This document shows, piece by piece, positions 1 through 7,094 of a DNA stretch of 55,468 nt (the stretch's first letter is position 1; each line of letters begins with the position of its first letter). Both the position numbers and the translations under genes were made by a program. A model generated the notes under the pieces. The model had not been told where the DNA came from. It worked only from the letters and a program-made list of their open reading frames with translations, and made no database searches. The DNA lies in assembly GCA_002353485.1 (NCBI GenBank), contig DEJS01000003.1, forward strand, positions 1-55,468, written 5' to 3'. The DNA is from Prevotella sp. UBA2742. Its GTDB lineage: Bacteria; Bacteroidota; Bacteroidia; Bacteroidales; Bacteroidaceae.

Positions 1-1220
1 AGTGTTGCGGAATTAAGGTTGATGATAGTAGCCTCAACATTGTTAAGTACAAGACCACTTATCTCAATTCTTTTCAATTTTATGACCATGCCTGTAGCAA
101 TATCACCGCTTGCTGTTTGATATGAACTTGAACCAACGATGTCGCTTCTAGAAAGATAGCCGTTCCTCAACATAAATTGTGCCTGTTTCCTTGATAATGT
201 AACCGATGATGCACCTGTATCAAAAATGAAATCCAATGGCAAGCCATTGACTTTACATGAAACTAAATAGGTGTTACCAGACATTATTCTCATACGAACG
301 ATCTTGTTACGATTTGCTCCACCTGTTCCGGATGAAACAGTTTGTTGTTTTCGTGGATTTGAAGTAGTAATGCTAATTGTTTCTTGTTTAAGTGTTCTCC
401 CTTTATAAGACACTTTTACATCAAACAAATATGTGTTGTTGTCTATATTCTCGGAAACCTTAATCGGTACGTTAATAACTCCTGTTTCATAGCCTCCTAT
501 TTTATCTAAAGTTGTGTACTGTTCAAAAGTAAAAAATTCGCTTTTATTTTTTTCGTTGACTATACATGAAATTTCCAAAGCATTATTGGAATCTTTATTT
601 TTAACCTCGACTTTGATACATCCTGTCTGGTTGGCCTTCAATTTTCCAGATTCGTCTGGAGCAACAAAAGAAATTTTCTGTACAGAAAGTTCTGCATTGT
701 CGAGAATATTTGGCGCGCTTCTTCTGACATTATCTTCTTTTGCTAATGCTTTTAGGTTCTTAAATGCATTTATTAATCTTGTACATATTGCGCCACTATT
801 GCAAGGTATATAAAAAGCGTCTAGAAGTTTTGTGTCATTAGTTTCATAGTTATTCCCATACCTAGGAATACTAATAAAATTCACCTCTATACCAGACTGA
901 CTATATATTTCAAATGTATGTGTTGTTAATGAATAAGGTGATATATCCCGATAACCAGCTTTTAATACATCGAATTTTACCGTTACTATACTACGATCCA
1001 AATTTCCTCCTGATTCTTTTTCTGCAATAATCTTTAGGGTAATAATAGGAGCTCTATAATCAACCAGGGCGGATTTAACTTTTAATAAACGATTTGGATG
1101 CGGCGATACATTATACGTTACAATCGTATTTTGTAATTCACTGATTATCTCATTTGCTGTCTGGGCATAGATGTTTATAAAGTCCAAACACAAGAATATA
1201 AGAAAAACTAACTTTTTCAT
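1..1220 (-). CDS. Secreted retropepsin-like aspartic protease (C-terminus cut by window edge)
   Basis: The frame is open from an ATG at 1220 to the window edge, about 406 codons with no stop. The N-terminus (MKKLVFLIFLCLDFINIYAQ) reads as a Sec signal peptide. The middle ~300 residues have no family I recognise and look like a beta-rich extracellular region. At residues 327-340 the sequence LPLDFIFDTGASSV carries the DTGA motif of clan AA (retropepsin-like) aspartic proteases, in the hydrophobic-D-T-G-A-S setting of single-domain bacterial members that act as dimers. The 3' end is missing, so the second conserved glycine region cannot be checked. Inference: a periplasmic or surface-exposed processing protease. 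It lies 13 nt after a small ORF and may be cotranscribed with the HEPN/MNT genes upstream. Confidence 0.75.
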   Translation of the reverse strand, partial: MKKLVFLIFLCLDFINIYAQTANEIISELQNTIVTYNVSPHPNRLLKVKSALVDYRAPIITLKIIAEKESGGNLDRSIVTVKFDVLKAGYRDISPYSLTTHTFEIYSQSGIEVNFISIPRYGNNYETNDTKLLDAFYIPCNSGAICTRLINAFKNLKALAKEDNVRRSAPNILDNAELSVQKISFVAPDESGKLKANQTGCIKVEVKNKDSNNALEISCIVNEKNKSEFFTFEQYTTLDKIGGYETGVINVPIKVSENIDNNTYLFDVKVSYKGRTLKQETISITTSNPRKQQTVSSGTGGANRNKIVRMRIMSGNTYLVSCKVNGLPLDFIFDTGASSVTLSRKQAQFMLRNGYLSRSDIVGSSSYQTASGDIATGMVIKLKRIEISGLVLNNVEATIINLNSAT

Positions 1221-1233
1221 AGCTCGACAGTTA

Positions 1234-1431
1234 TTACCAATTACTTTTATATACATCTATTGCATGAAATTCGCGTCCATTTATGGTATAAGAACGATGA
1301 CAACCGATAGGATATCCAAGAACACGTTCTATGTCAACACTTACCTGGTTTTGCACATCTACGTCTACAGTATTCCTTATATCAACAGCTCCAGATACGT
1401 TTGCGTCAATATCGCCACCTACAACATACAC
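1234..1431 (-). CDS. Small hypothetical ORF with GTG start, possibly a gene remnant
   Basis: A 65-codon frame between the nucleotidyltransferase and protease genes. It starts with GTG and has no ATG. The first half is an alternating hydrophobic/Asp pattern (GGDIDANVSGAVDIRNTVDV), suggesting beta-strand repeats. The second half contains two aromatic/Gly stretches (LGYPIGCHRSYTINGREF). I do not recognise a family. The frame is open for only about nine codons upstream of the GTG, so it could be the 3' piece of a decayed longer gene or a real short peptide coupled to the protease, whose ATG is 13 nt after its stop. Confidence 0.3.
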   Translation of the reverse strand: MYVVGGDIDANVSGAVDIRNTVDVDVQNQVSVDIERVLGYPIGCHRSYTINGREFHAIDVYKSNW

Positions 1432-1450
1432 TTGTTTACCAGCCGATACT

Positions 1451-1768
1451 TTACACCGTCACACCTGTCCGCATCACATCGTCATAAAGTGGAGACCATC
1501 GGTCTTCAGCAATGAGGACTGGCTCAATAAGAAAACTTACTTGATCGACATCGTGCCAAAGAAGTTTGGAAATTTCCAATTTGCGGTCACCATAGGTTGG
1601 CACAATGACGGCAACGTCGATGTCGCTGTCAGGATTGGCATAGCCTTTACTATAAGAACCGAACATCATGACGCGCGGCTCCACATCAAAACGAGGTGCT
1701 ATGACCTGCTTGTATCGTCTGACGAGTCCGATGGCCTCGTCGCGGCTGAGAGTTCGTCTTTTATCCAT
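1451..1768 (-). CDS. MNT-type nucleotidyltransferase domain protein (antitoxin of HEPN/MNT pair)
   Basis: A 105-residue minimal nucleotidyltransferase. The signature is GSYSKGYANPDSDIDVAV at about residues 37-54, which fits GSx10DxD with the two metal-binding aspartates intact. This is the size and motif set of MntA-type antitoxins, which are known to modify and neutralise a HEPN RNase encoded beside them. Its start lies inside the 3' end of the HEPN gene (70-nt overlap), so the two are translationally linked. An equally possible reading is a stand-alone MNT protein with a non-toxic HEPN partner, because that partner lacks the catalytic motif. Confidence 0.8.
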   Translation of the reverse strand: MDKRRTLSRDEAIGLVRRYKQVIAPRFDVEPRVMMFGSYSKGYANPDSDIDVAVIVPTYGDRKLEISKLLWHDVDQVSFLIEPVLIAEDRWSPLYDDVMRTGVTV

Positions 1769-2136
1769 TGTGTCAACTGTTTGGTTTCGTCAATCATTTC
1801 TTGGCAGGCCTGCGGAGTGAGCGTATTGTAAAGTGCCTCTTTATCTTCTGGGTAGCGAGCCTCAATATTATAATTGGTGATAGTGTTTAGGAAGTCTTTC
1901 TGATCTTCCGACAATTGACTATAGAGCCCGCAGCCATCTGCCAACCTCTTGTGGTTATGAGTATATGGCGGATCATCAGGCTGAGTGCCACACCAATATG
2001 CCTTCAAAGTTTTCTCTATCGACTGATGGCACATGAATGCAACGTAGAGCCATCGCTTTGCGTTGTACAAGTCCTCGGCTACGCCAAGGTCTTCGTCAGC
2101 TATGTCAATCCAGTATGCTACTTTGTCTGTTGCCAT
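1699..2136 (-). CDS. HEPN domain protein, partner of the MNT nucleotidyltransferase
   Basis: A 145-residue all-helical protein. Residues 28-48 (RWLYVAFMCHQSIEKTLKAYW) and the later IEARYP motif are typical of the PF05168 HEPN domain. I do not see the Rx4-6H catalytic motif of active HEPN RNases: the Arg of IEARYP is followed by EDKEALYN. It may therefore act on nucleotides or have lost RNase activity. The last ~20 residues are Ser/Asp-rich and overlap the MNT gene in another frame. A TAATTTTG promoter box lies 27 nt upstream of the start. HEPN first and MNT second is the usual order for such modules. Confidence 0.8.
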   Translation of the reverse strand: MATDKVAYWIDIADEDLGVAEDLYNAKRWLYVAFMCHQSIEKTLKAYWCGTQPDDPPYTHNHKRLADGCGLYSQLSEDQKDFLNTITNYNIEARYPEDKEALYNTLTPQACQEMIDETKQLTQWIKDELSAATRPSDSSDDTSRS

Positions 2137-2162
2137 ATCGTCTTTATATGTAACTCTGGTTG

Positions 2163-2170
2163 CAAAATTA
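2163..2170 (-). promoter_or_regulatory. Bacteroidetes -7 box for HEPN/MNT genes
   Basis: The minus strand reads TAATTTTG followed by CA, matching the TAnnTTTG -7 element. It lies 27 nt before the HEPN start codon. No clear -33 TTG is visible. Confidence 0.6.
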
Positions 2171-2267
2171 CGAAATTATTCTGAAAGTAACCTTCATTCG
2201 CCTTACCTTTTTAGTATTATTAGGCAAAAATCCATAAAAATGATGTGTTATCTCGTGATTTTTTGGT

Positions 2268-2275
2268 TATCTTTG
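2268..2275 (+). promoter_or_regulatory. Bacteroidetes -7 box with no convincing ORF downstream
   Basis: The plus strand reads TATCTTTG followed by CACC, a strong TAnnTTTG match. No convincing plus-strand gene follows for about 900 nt, so it may drive a non-coding transcript through 2282-2590 or be a relic. Confidence 0.5.
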
Positions 2276-2590
2276 CACCGCATTCGTACAGAACAGATGA
2301 TGATACTCTTCTGAGTGAAGAGCGAGTCCAGTGGAAGACCTGCCGATGGGCTAAAGGGACGAGAACCTCGCGATTCCATTTCCCAAAAGTCCATTTGTAC
2401 GGTTCAAATCATAAATCGCAGTCAGTCAGCAACGTATGATTACTGCGTGGAAGATGCAAATTTCCAAAATTCCTTCTATTTGTGCGAGAATGTGAAGCAA
2501 ATCTCCATAACGCGAAGGAGTCTGGATGATAACGATTTCTTCCGCACATTCATTAGGCGCTATACAAATTTGTGTCAATAACAGCGTAAA
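2276..2590 (+). other. Gene-free stretch; possible non-coding transcript
   Basis: There is no plausible ORF on either strand between the HEPN promoter and the antitoxin stop codon. The stretch begins at a good promoter box. It contains a small perfect hairpin (CGAG-AAC-CTCG) near 2360-2372, the direct-repeat copy at 2450-2494, and a GAATGTG/CACATTC inverted pair near 2489 and 2545. A GGTTCAAATC string at 2401-2410 resembles a tRNA T-loop, but no cloverleaf can be built. It could be a small RNA, the leftovers of the antitoxin's missing toxin partner, or the scar of an island insertion. Confidence 0.3.
2450..2494 (+). repeat. Left copy of a ~45-bp direct repeat flanking the R-M island
   Basis: Over its ~40-bp core it matches 11811-11850 with three mismatches. 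The shared core is AAAATTCCTTCT(A/C)TTTGTGCG followed by AGAATGTG. The two copies enclose the antitoxin and the whole restriction operon. The right copy sits directly upstream of a promoter; this one does not. Confidence 0.75.
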
Positions 2591-2899
2591 TCATACCTCT
2601 GACTTCTTCTTTCGCGCCTTTTCTTCACGCGCCAACCTGATTTCCTCATTGATTTCTTCCATCGTCAGTTCAGGCCTGTCGCTGGCAGCCACTTCTCTCC
2701 GAAACGCATAGAAATCGTTCAATACGTTATCTTCTGATGGTTTAGCTGTAATTTCAAACGGAATCTTCCTACTTCTCACCACGGCATTGGCAAAGATGTT
2801 CATTGCCGTGTTTACACTCATGCCAAACTGAGAACATAACTCTTCAAACTGCGCCTTAATGCCAGCGTCCATGCGGACGGTCATAGATACTTGTGCCAT
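2591..2899 (-). CDS. RelB/DinJ-family antitoxin, apparently orphan
   Basis: A 102-residue protein. The N-terminus (MAQVSMTVRMDAGIKAQFEE, then FGMSVNTAMNIFANAVV) is the ribbon-helix-helix domain of RelB/DinJ antitoxins, which bind their own operator. The C-terminal half (TMEEINEEIRLAREEKARKK) is the charged, toxin-wrapping type of tail. A RelE/YafQ-type toxin would normally follow, but the next ~300 nt downstream hold no such ORF, and the gene above it is divergent. It may be an orphan antitoxin, or act on a toxin encoded elsewhere. Confidence 0.8.
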   Translation of the reverse strand: MAQVSMTVRMDAGIKAQFEELCSQFGMSVNTAMNIFANAVVRSRKIPFEITAKPSEDNVLNDFYAFRREVAASDRPELTMEEINEEIRLAREEKARKKKSEV

Positions 2900-2928
2900 A
2901 ATTCTTCGTTTATTATTGTTTTTGGCTG

Positions 2929-2936
2929 CAAATATA
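2929..2936 (-). promoter_or_regulatory. Bacteroidetes -7 box for the antitoxin gene
   Basis: The minus strand reads TATATTTG followed by CAGCC, fitting TAnnTTTG, 30 nt before the antitoxin ATG. Confidence 0.6.
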
Positions 2937-3143
2937 AGTATTTTATTTCATTTTGCCATCATAATGAAGAACATTTTCATCAATTAGGCTGTAATTTATT
3001 CATTTTCGTTCAACTCATCGCCCTTGTCACAGGGGTTCATCCCCGTGTGTCATTTTTGGTGGCATTTTATTGTATTTTCAAAGAAAATACGTACTTATGT
3101 ATAACTTTCTGAATAAAAGATCGCCTTTCTCATAGAATTTTAT

Positions 3144-3151
3144 TACTTTTG
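3144..3151 (+). promoter_or_regulatory. Bacteroidetes -7 box for the restriction-modification operon
   Basis: TACTTTTG followed by CACC, 28 nt before the start of the Xre regulator. It is the only good promoter seen upstream of hsdM, so the regulator, hsdM and downstream genes are probably one transcript. Confidence 0.65.
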
Positions 3152-3178
3152 CACCAAATCTAAAATAATTGATATATT

Positions 3179-3382
3179 ATGGCAAATCTCAATAGACTTA
3201 AAGTCGTGCTTGTCGAAAAAGGCAAAACTGGCAAATGGCTTGCTGGTGAACTTGGCAAGTCTAACTGTACTATAAGTAAATGGTGCAGCAATAGCATTCA
3301 ACCAGACTTGCAAACATTGGATAAGATAGCTAAGCTCCTTGACGTTGACGTGAAGGACTTATTAAACTCAACAGAAAAATAA
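3179..3382 (+). CDS. Xre-family helix-turn-helix regulator at the head of the R-M operon
   Basis: A 67-residue protein that is almost entirely one HTH_3 domain: WLAGELGKSNCTISKWCSNS forms the helix-turn-helix and LQTLDKIAKLLDVDVKDLL the closing helices. It sits 12 nt before hsdM. Proteins of this size and place act like restriction controller proteins, timing methylase and nuclease expression. Autoregulation through the promoter at 3144 is an inference. Confidence 0.85.
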   Translation: MANLNRLKVVLVEKGKTGKWLAGELGKSNCTISKWCSNSIQPDLQTLDKIAKLLDVDVKDLLNSTEK

Positions 3383-3394
3383 GATACAACTATT

Positions 3395-4984
3395 ATGGCA
3401 AAGAAGGCAAAAGTAGTCAAAGAGAAGTCTATTGAAGACCGCATTTGGGAAAGTGCAAATAAACTTCGTGGTAATCTAACTGCTTCTGAGTATCAAAATG
3501 TGGTACTTGGTCTCGTCTTCCTCAAATATATCAGCGATTGTTTTGAGAAGCGTTACAATGAACTTGTAGAAGAAGGTGATGGCTTCGAAGAAGATCGTGA
3601 TGAATACACAGCAGAGCATGTTTTCTGGGTTCCGCAGGATGCTCGTTGGCAGAACATATCAAGCAAGGCACATGACCCTCAGATTGGTCAGGTTATTGAC
3701 CATGCTCTTGAAGAGATTGGCAAAGAGAATCCCCGCCTGAAGAAGGTGATGCCCAACAACTACTCTCGTCCTGAGATTGACAAGATTCGGTTGGGTGAGG
3801 TGGTTGAAATCTTCGACAATATGGATATGCATGCACAAGGTGAAGGTCTCGACCTCTTCGGTCGCGTGTATGAATACTGCCTGCAGAACTTTGCGGCTGA
3901 AACCCAACAGTCAGGTGGTGAATTCTACACGCCCTCCTGCATTGTCCGCACCATTGTAGAAGTGCTTCAGCCCTTCGAAGGTCGTGTCTATGACCCTGCC
4001 TGTGGCTCTGGTGGTATGTTCGTGCAGAGTGCCAAGTTCGTTCAGCAGCATCAGGGTAATCTCCGCAATGTCACCATCTATGGTCAGGAGTTTAATGCCA
4101 ACACTTGGAAGATGGCACACATGAACCTAGCCATTCGTGGTTTGGAAGCTGACCTTGGCGACAGTTGGGGTGACTCCTTCGGCGACGATAAACATGCCAC
4201 CAAGAAGTTCGACTTCATCATGGCTAATCCTCCGTTTAATATGAGTGAATGGGGAGCAAGCCGTCTGGCAGATGATGTACGCTGGAAGTATGGCGTTCCA
4301 CCAGAGGGCAATGCCAACTATGCCTGGATTCAACACATGATACATCACCTTTCGCCGACAGGACGCATCGGTCTTGTTCTTGCCAACGGCTCTTTGACGA
4401 CAACAACAGGTGGCGAAGGAGATATCCGCAGACGACTGATTGAGGCAGACCTTGTGGAAGGTATTATTGCGATGCCTAACCAGTTGTTCTACAACGTGTC
4501 TATTCCTGTCTGCGTATGGTTCTTTAATCGCAAGAAAAAGAATCCCGGCAAGGTGCTCTTTATCGATGCCAGGGAGATGGGTATGATGGTTGACCGAACC
4601 CATCGCGAACTCAGCGACGACCTGGTACGCTACGATACCGTCAAGAAGGAAGACAAGCCTTGGGCCAGCCTCCCTGCTGAGGAATGTGATGTTCAGCGCA
4701 TTGCAGCAACGTTCCGTGCTTACGAAAACGGTACCCTTGAAGATGTCAAGGGTTTCTGCAAGGTGGCTACCATCGAGGAGATCGGCAAACAGGACTGGGT
4801 GCTCACCCCAGGCCGCTATGTTGGTATCGCTGATGAGGAAGAAGATGCAGAGCCCTTCGAGGAAAAGATGGCGCGACTCACCAATGAACTCGGAGACCTC
4901 TTTGCAGAAAGTCATCGCCTTGAGGCAGGCATTCGTGAGAAACTCGCTGGGATCGGATTCAACGTGAAGGAGGAAGGAGTATGA
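3395..4984 (+). CDS. hsdM: Type I restriction-modification methyltransferase subunit M
   Basis: A 529-residue N6-adenine methyltransferase subunit. An N-terminal helical HsdM domain (SIEDRIWESANKLRGNLTAS) is followed by the SAM-binding motif I (YDPACGSGGMF, about residues 198-208) and the catalytic motif IV NPPF (about 278-281), both intact. A C-terminal coiled segment (ELGDLFAESHRLEAGIREKL) fits contact with HsdS. It works as M2S with HsdS and with HsdR for cleavage. Its stop overlaps the Fic ATG by 4 nt (ATGA), so the Fic gene is translationally coupled inside the operon. Confidence 0.95.
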   Translation: MAKKAKVVKEKSIEDRIWESANKLRGNLTASEYQNVVLGLVFLKYISDCFEKRYNELVEEGDGFEEDRDEYTAEHVFWVPQDARWQNISSKAHDPQIGQVIDHALEEIGKENPRLKKVMPNNYSRPEIDKIRLGEVVEIFDNMDMHAQGEGLDLFGRVYEYCLQNFAAETQQSGGEFYTPSCIVRTIVEVLQPFEGRVYDPACGSGGMFVQSAKFVQQHQGNLRNVTIYGQEFNANTWKMAHMNLAIRGLEADLGDSWGDSFGDDKHATKKFDFIMANPPFNMSEWGASRLADDVRWKYGVPPEGNANYAWIQHMIHHLSPTGRIGLVLANGSLTTTTGGEGDIRRRLIEADLVEGIIAMPNQLFYNVSIPVCVWFFNRKKKNPGKVLFIDAREMGMMVDRTHRELSDDLVRYDTVKKEDKPWASLPAEECDVQRIAATFRAYENGTLEDVKGFCKVATIEEIGKQDWVLTPGRYVGIADEEEDAEPFEEKMARLTNELGDLFAESHRLEAGIREKLAGIGFNVKEEGV

Positions 4985-5991
4985 ATGAATTAACAGATAA
5001 GTTCAGGAAAGCCGACGAGAACAACCGTTTGCTGTCAGCATACAGACCTCTGCCGCCCGAAACGCTGAAATCGTTGCGTGAATACTACCGTGTGGGACTG
5101 ACCTATACGAGTAATGCCCTTGAAGGCAACAGTCTGACAGAGTCAGAAACCAAAGTCGTCATTGAGGACGGACTGACAATTGAGGGTAAGCCCCTGCGCG
5201 ACCATTATGAGGCGGTAGGACATGCCAAGGCCTACGACTATATCTACCAGATTACCGAAAAGGAAGGTCTTGCAGAAGAGGACATCCTGGCTCTTCATCG
5301 TCTGTTCTATCAGCAGATAGATGCTGAGAAAGCTGGAAAATATCGTGAGGTGAAAGTGTATATCAGTGGCAGCCGTTATGCAGTATCGGCAGTGTCTAAA
5401 ATTCCTGCTGAAATGCAGAAACTTGTGAAATGGTATAACGAGAATGAGAAGAGGCTGCACCCTGTAGAACTGGCAGCCACCCTGCATCAGCGTTTCGTGT
5501 TTATCCATCCCTTTGTGGATGGCAACGGTCGTGTGGCGCGTCTGCTGATGAATCTCGCTTTATTGCGCAATGGGTTTACCATTGCTATTATTCCTGCCGT
5601 TCTGCGTCATGAATACATCTATTCGTTAGAGGCTGCTCATACTCGTCCAGAGGTCTTTATTGACTTTATTGCCGACCGTGTGATAGCCACCCAACTTGAC
5701 CTGCTCAGGCTGATGCGGGAAGACGATGATACTGTAAATGATACTGTAAATGATACTGTAAAAGTGGATGCGCCCCAGCTTTCAAAGACTGAGCAGACTG
5801 TCTTGGATGCGATAAGTTCATATCCTGATTACTCTTACGAGAAGTTAGCTGCACAGTGTAACCTCTCTCGTCCTACTATCGCCCGTACCATCAAAACCCT
5901 CCAAAGCCGTGAGTTCATCCGCCGCATTGGCTCTGACAAAACAGGTCATTGGGAAGTTGTCAGAAAGGAAGAAGGAATGATGGAAGAATGA
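4981..5991 (+). CDS. Fic-family protein with C-terminal winged helix, embedded in R-M operon
   Basis: A 336-residue protein. The Fic core motif HPFVDGNGRVAR (about residues 176-187) is complete, including the catalytic His, so AMP or another nucleotide moiety transfer is expected. Near the N-terminus SNALEGN (about 44-50) fits the (S/T)xxxE(G/N) inhibitory helix of class II Fic enzymes, in which the Glu blocks ATP until relieved. After an Asp/Thr/Val/Asn triple repeat (about 249-261), a winged-helix domain follows (YEKLAAQCNLSRPTIARTIK). The last codons (ATGATGGAAGAATGA) match a broken hsdS start, so the present C-terminus is probably a recombination product. Its target could be the restriction complex or transcription; the sequence does not decide. 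Confidence 0.9.
   Translation: MNELTDKFRKADENNRLLSAYRPLPPETLKSLREYYRVGLTYTSNALEGNSLTESETKVVIEDGLTIEGKPLRDHYEAVGHAKAYDYIYQITEKEGLAEEDILALHRLFYQQIDAEKAGKYREVKVYISGSRYAVSAVSKIPAEMQKLVKWYNENEKRLHPVELAATLHQRFVFIHPFVDGNGRVARLLMNLALLRNGFTIAIIPAVLRHEYIYSLEAAHTRPEVFIDFIADRVIATQLDLLRLMREDDDTVNDTVNDTVKVDAPQLSKTEQTVLDAISSYPDYSYEKLAAQCNLSRPTIARTIKTLQSREFIRRIGSDKTGHWEVVRKEEGMMEE
5728..5763 (+). repeat. Three tandem 12-bp units inside the Fic gene
   Basis: GATACTGTAAAT is repeated three times (the last unit ends in AA), encoding DTVN units in the linker between the Fic and winged-helix domains. Twelve is a multiple of three, so copy-number change would vary linker length without a frameshift. Confidence 0.9.
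5927..5974 (+). repeat. Fic gene 3' end duplicated at 7039-7087
   Basis: TTGGCTCTGACAAAACAGGT and the following ~28 nt recur at 7039-7087 with only a few differences. The 7039 copy leads by an ATGA overlap into the real hsdS, so that copy probably keeps the ancestral fic-hsdS junction. Confidence 0.9.
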
Positions 5992-6004
5992 AAGAATACA
6001 AATA

Positions 6005-6967
6005 ATGGCACTAAAATATCACATAGACGGAACCGAGGAATTTGGTTATATCACCATAAATAGATTCCTATATTCTTTTTACATGTATATGAATACTGTG
6101 AAAAGACTGACTAATCTGTATAATTATGCTTCTGTTCAGTTTTTGAAAGGTTACGTGGCTCATTTCTGTTATCTTCGCCTTAAATCATTTGACACCTTCA
6201 TAAAGGTTGTGTGGGAGCATAAGGACTATGTTTCTGCGAATTGCCTTTTAAGAATGTTAGGTGATTGTGTTGCAGTATTCCGTCTGGTATATATGGAGCC
6301 AGATAAAGATTTGCTTATCTTAAGACACAGCTTGTATGTGATAGATGGCTGCGAGCACAATTTAAAAGTTCTGCCAGAAGAAACAGAAAACGATGATAGC
6401 TTGCCTGAAGAAGAGTTTAAGCAATCGCAAGAAGCCATAAATTATAATCGCAAACATCGTCAGCGTTTGATACGAAATGCACAGGAAATGCTTGATACCT
6501 CTCCGCTTAATCAAATAAACAAGGCTGCTTTTGACCGAATAGTAGAGGATAGGAACTGGAAGTTTAAGGATTTCAAAGAATGTAAGAAAGAAAAAAATCA
6601 ATATAAATTGAGCGAGTTGTATGAGCTAATCGATTGTTGTAAAGGTTTCAATTTGCTTTCCTATATCTCTCAATATGTTCACGGATTGAGCATGAGTAAC
6701 CTCGTTATGGAGTTGGATGAACAGAATATTAATGGGGTCGTAGGAGAGGCTTTAGGATTGATAAAGAAGTTACACAAATATACTTTGGCATTTTATCCAG
6801 AAGAACAAAGGTATATTTTGGAAGGACTATTAGAACCAGATATGCGTGATAAGATATTAGCTTGCTATGATAAGAAGCATCGTCCTGATGTTGCGAAATG
6901 GAATCAAGATGTCACGAAAAAGCTATCTCAATTGCGCGATTTTGGTTATTATGATATTATCTTTTAA
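6005..6967 (+). CDS. Unknown 320-residue helical protein inserted between fic and hsdS
   Basis: I do not recognise this family. The protein is rich in Lys, Leu and Tyr, lacks a signal peptide or clear membrane segment, and looks mostly alpha-helical. The middle section (~110-190) is charged and probably flexible (PEETENDDSLPEEEFKQSQ). It is bounded by a decayed hsdS start on its 5' side (5979-6003) and by an hsdS 5' fragment plus a duplicated fic tail on its 3' side (6978-7094), so it arrived as cargo in an hsdS recombination. It is more AT-rich than its neighbours. Position suggests a defence accessory or an R-M-associated passenger, but no function can be assigned. Confidence 0.75.
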   Translation: MALKYHIDGTEEFGYITINRFLYSFYMYMNTVKRLTNLYNYASVQFLKGYVAHFCYLRLKSFDTFIKVVWEHKDYVSANCLLRMLGDCVAVFRLVYMEPDKDLLILRHSLYVIDGCEHNLKVLPEETENDDSLPEEEFKQSQEAINYNRKHRQRLIRNAQEMLDTSPLNQINKAAFDRIVEDRNWKFKDFKECKKEKNQYKLSELYELIDCCKGFNLLSYISQYVHGLSMSNLVMELDEQNINGVVGEALGLIKKLHKYTLAFYPEEQRYILEGLLEPDMRDKILACYDKKHRPDVAKWNQDVTKKLSQLRDFGYYDIIF

Positions 6968-6977
6968 ATTCTCATTT

Positions 6978-7094
6978 ATGGAAGAGTGGAAAGAATATAA
7001 AGTTGCTGAAGTCATTGAAGATATTTCAATGGGTCCTTTTGGCTCTGACAAAACAGGTCATTGGGAAGTTATCAGAAAGGAGGAAGGTGTATGA
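6978..7094 (+). pseudogene. Chimeric hsdS 5' fragment fused to fic 3' end
   Basis: The frame encodes 38 residues. The first ~23 (MEEWKEYKVAEVIEDISMGP, then FGS) are a normal HsdS N-terminus of the target-recognition type. It then switches at a GGCTCTGA micro-homology into the Fic C-terminal sequence (DKTGHWEVIRKEEGV). The stop overlaps the real hsdS start by 4 nt. It is too short to bind DNA and is best read as a recombination scar, though it would be translated and could help couple translation of hsdS. Confidence 0.85.

Noticed and set aside
2390..2425. tRNA-like T-loop string GGTTCAAATC
   Set aside because: No acceptor, D-arm or anticodon stems can be paired around it.
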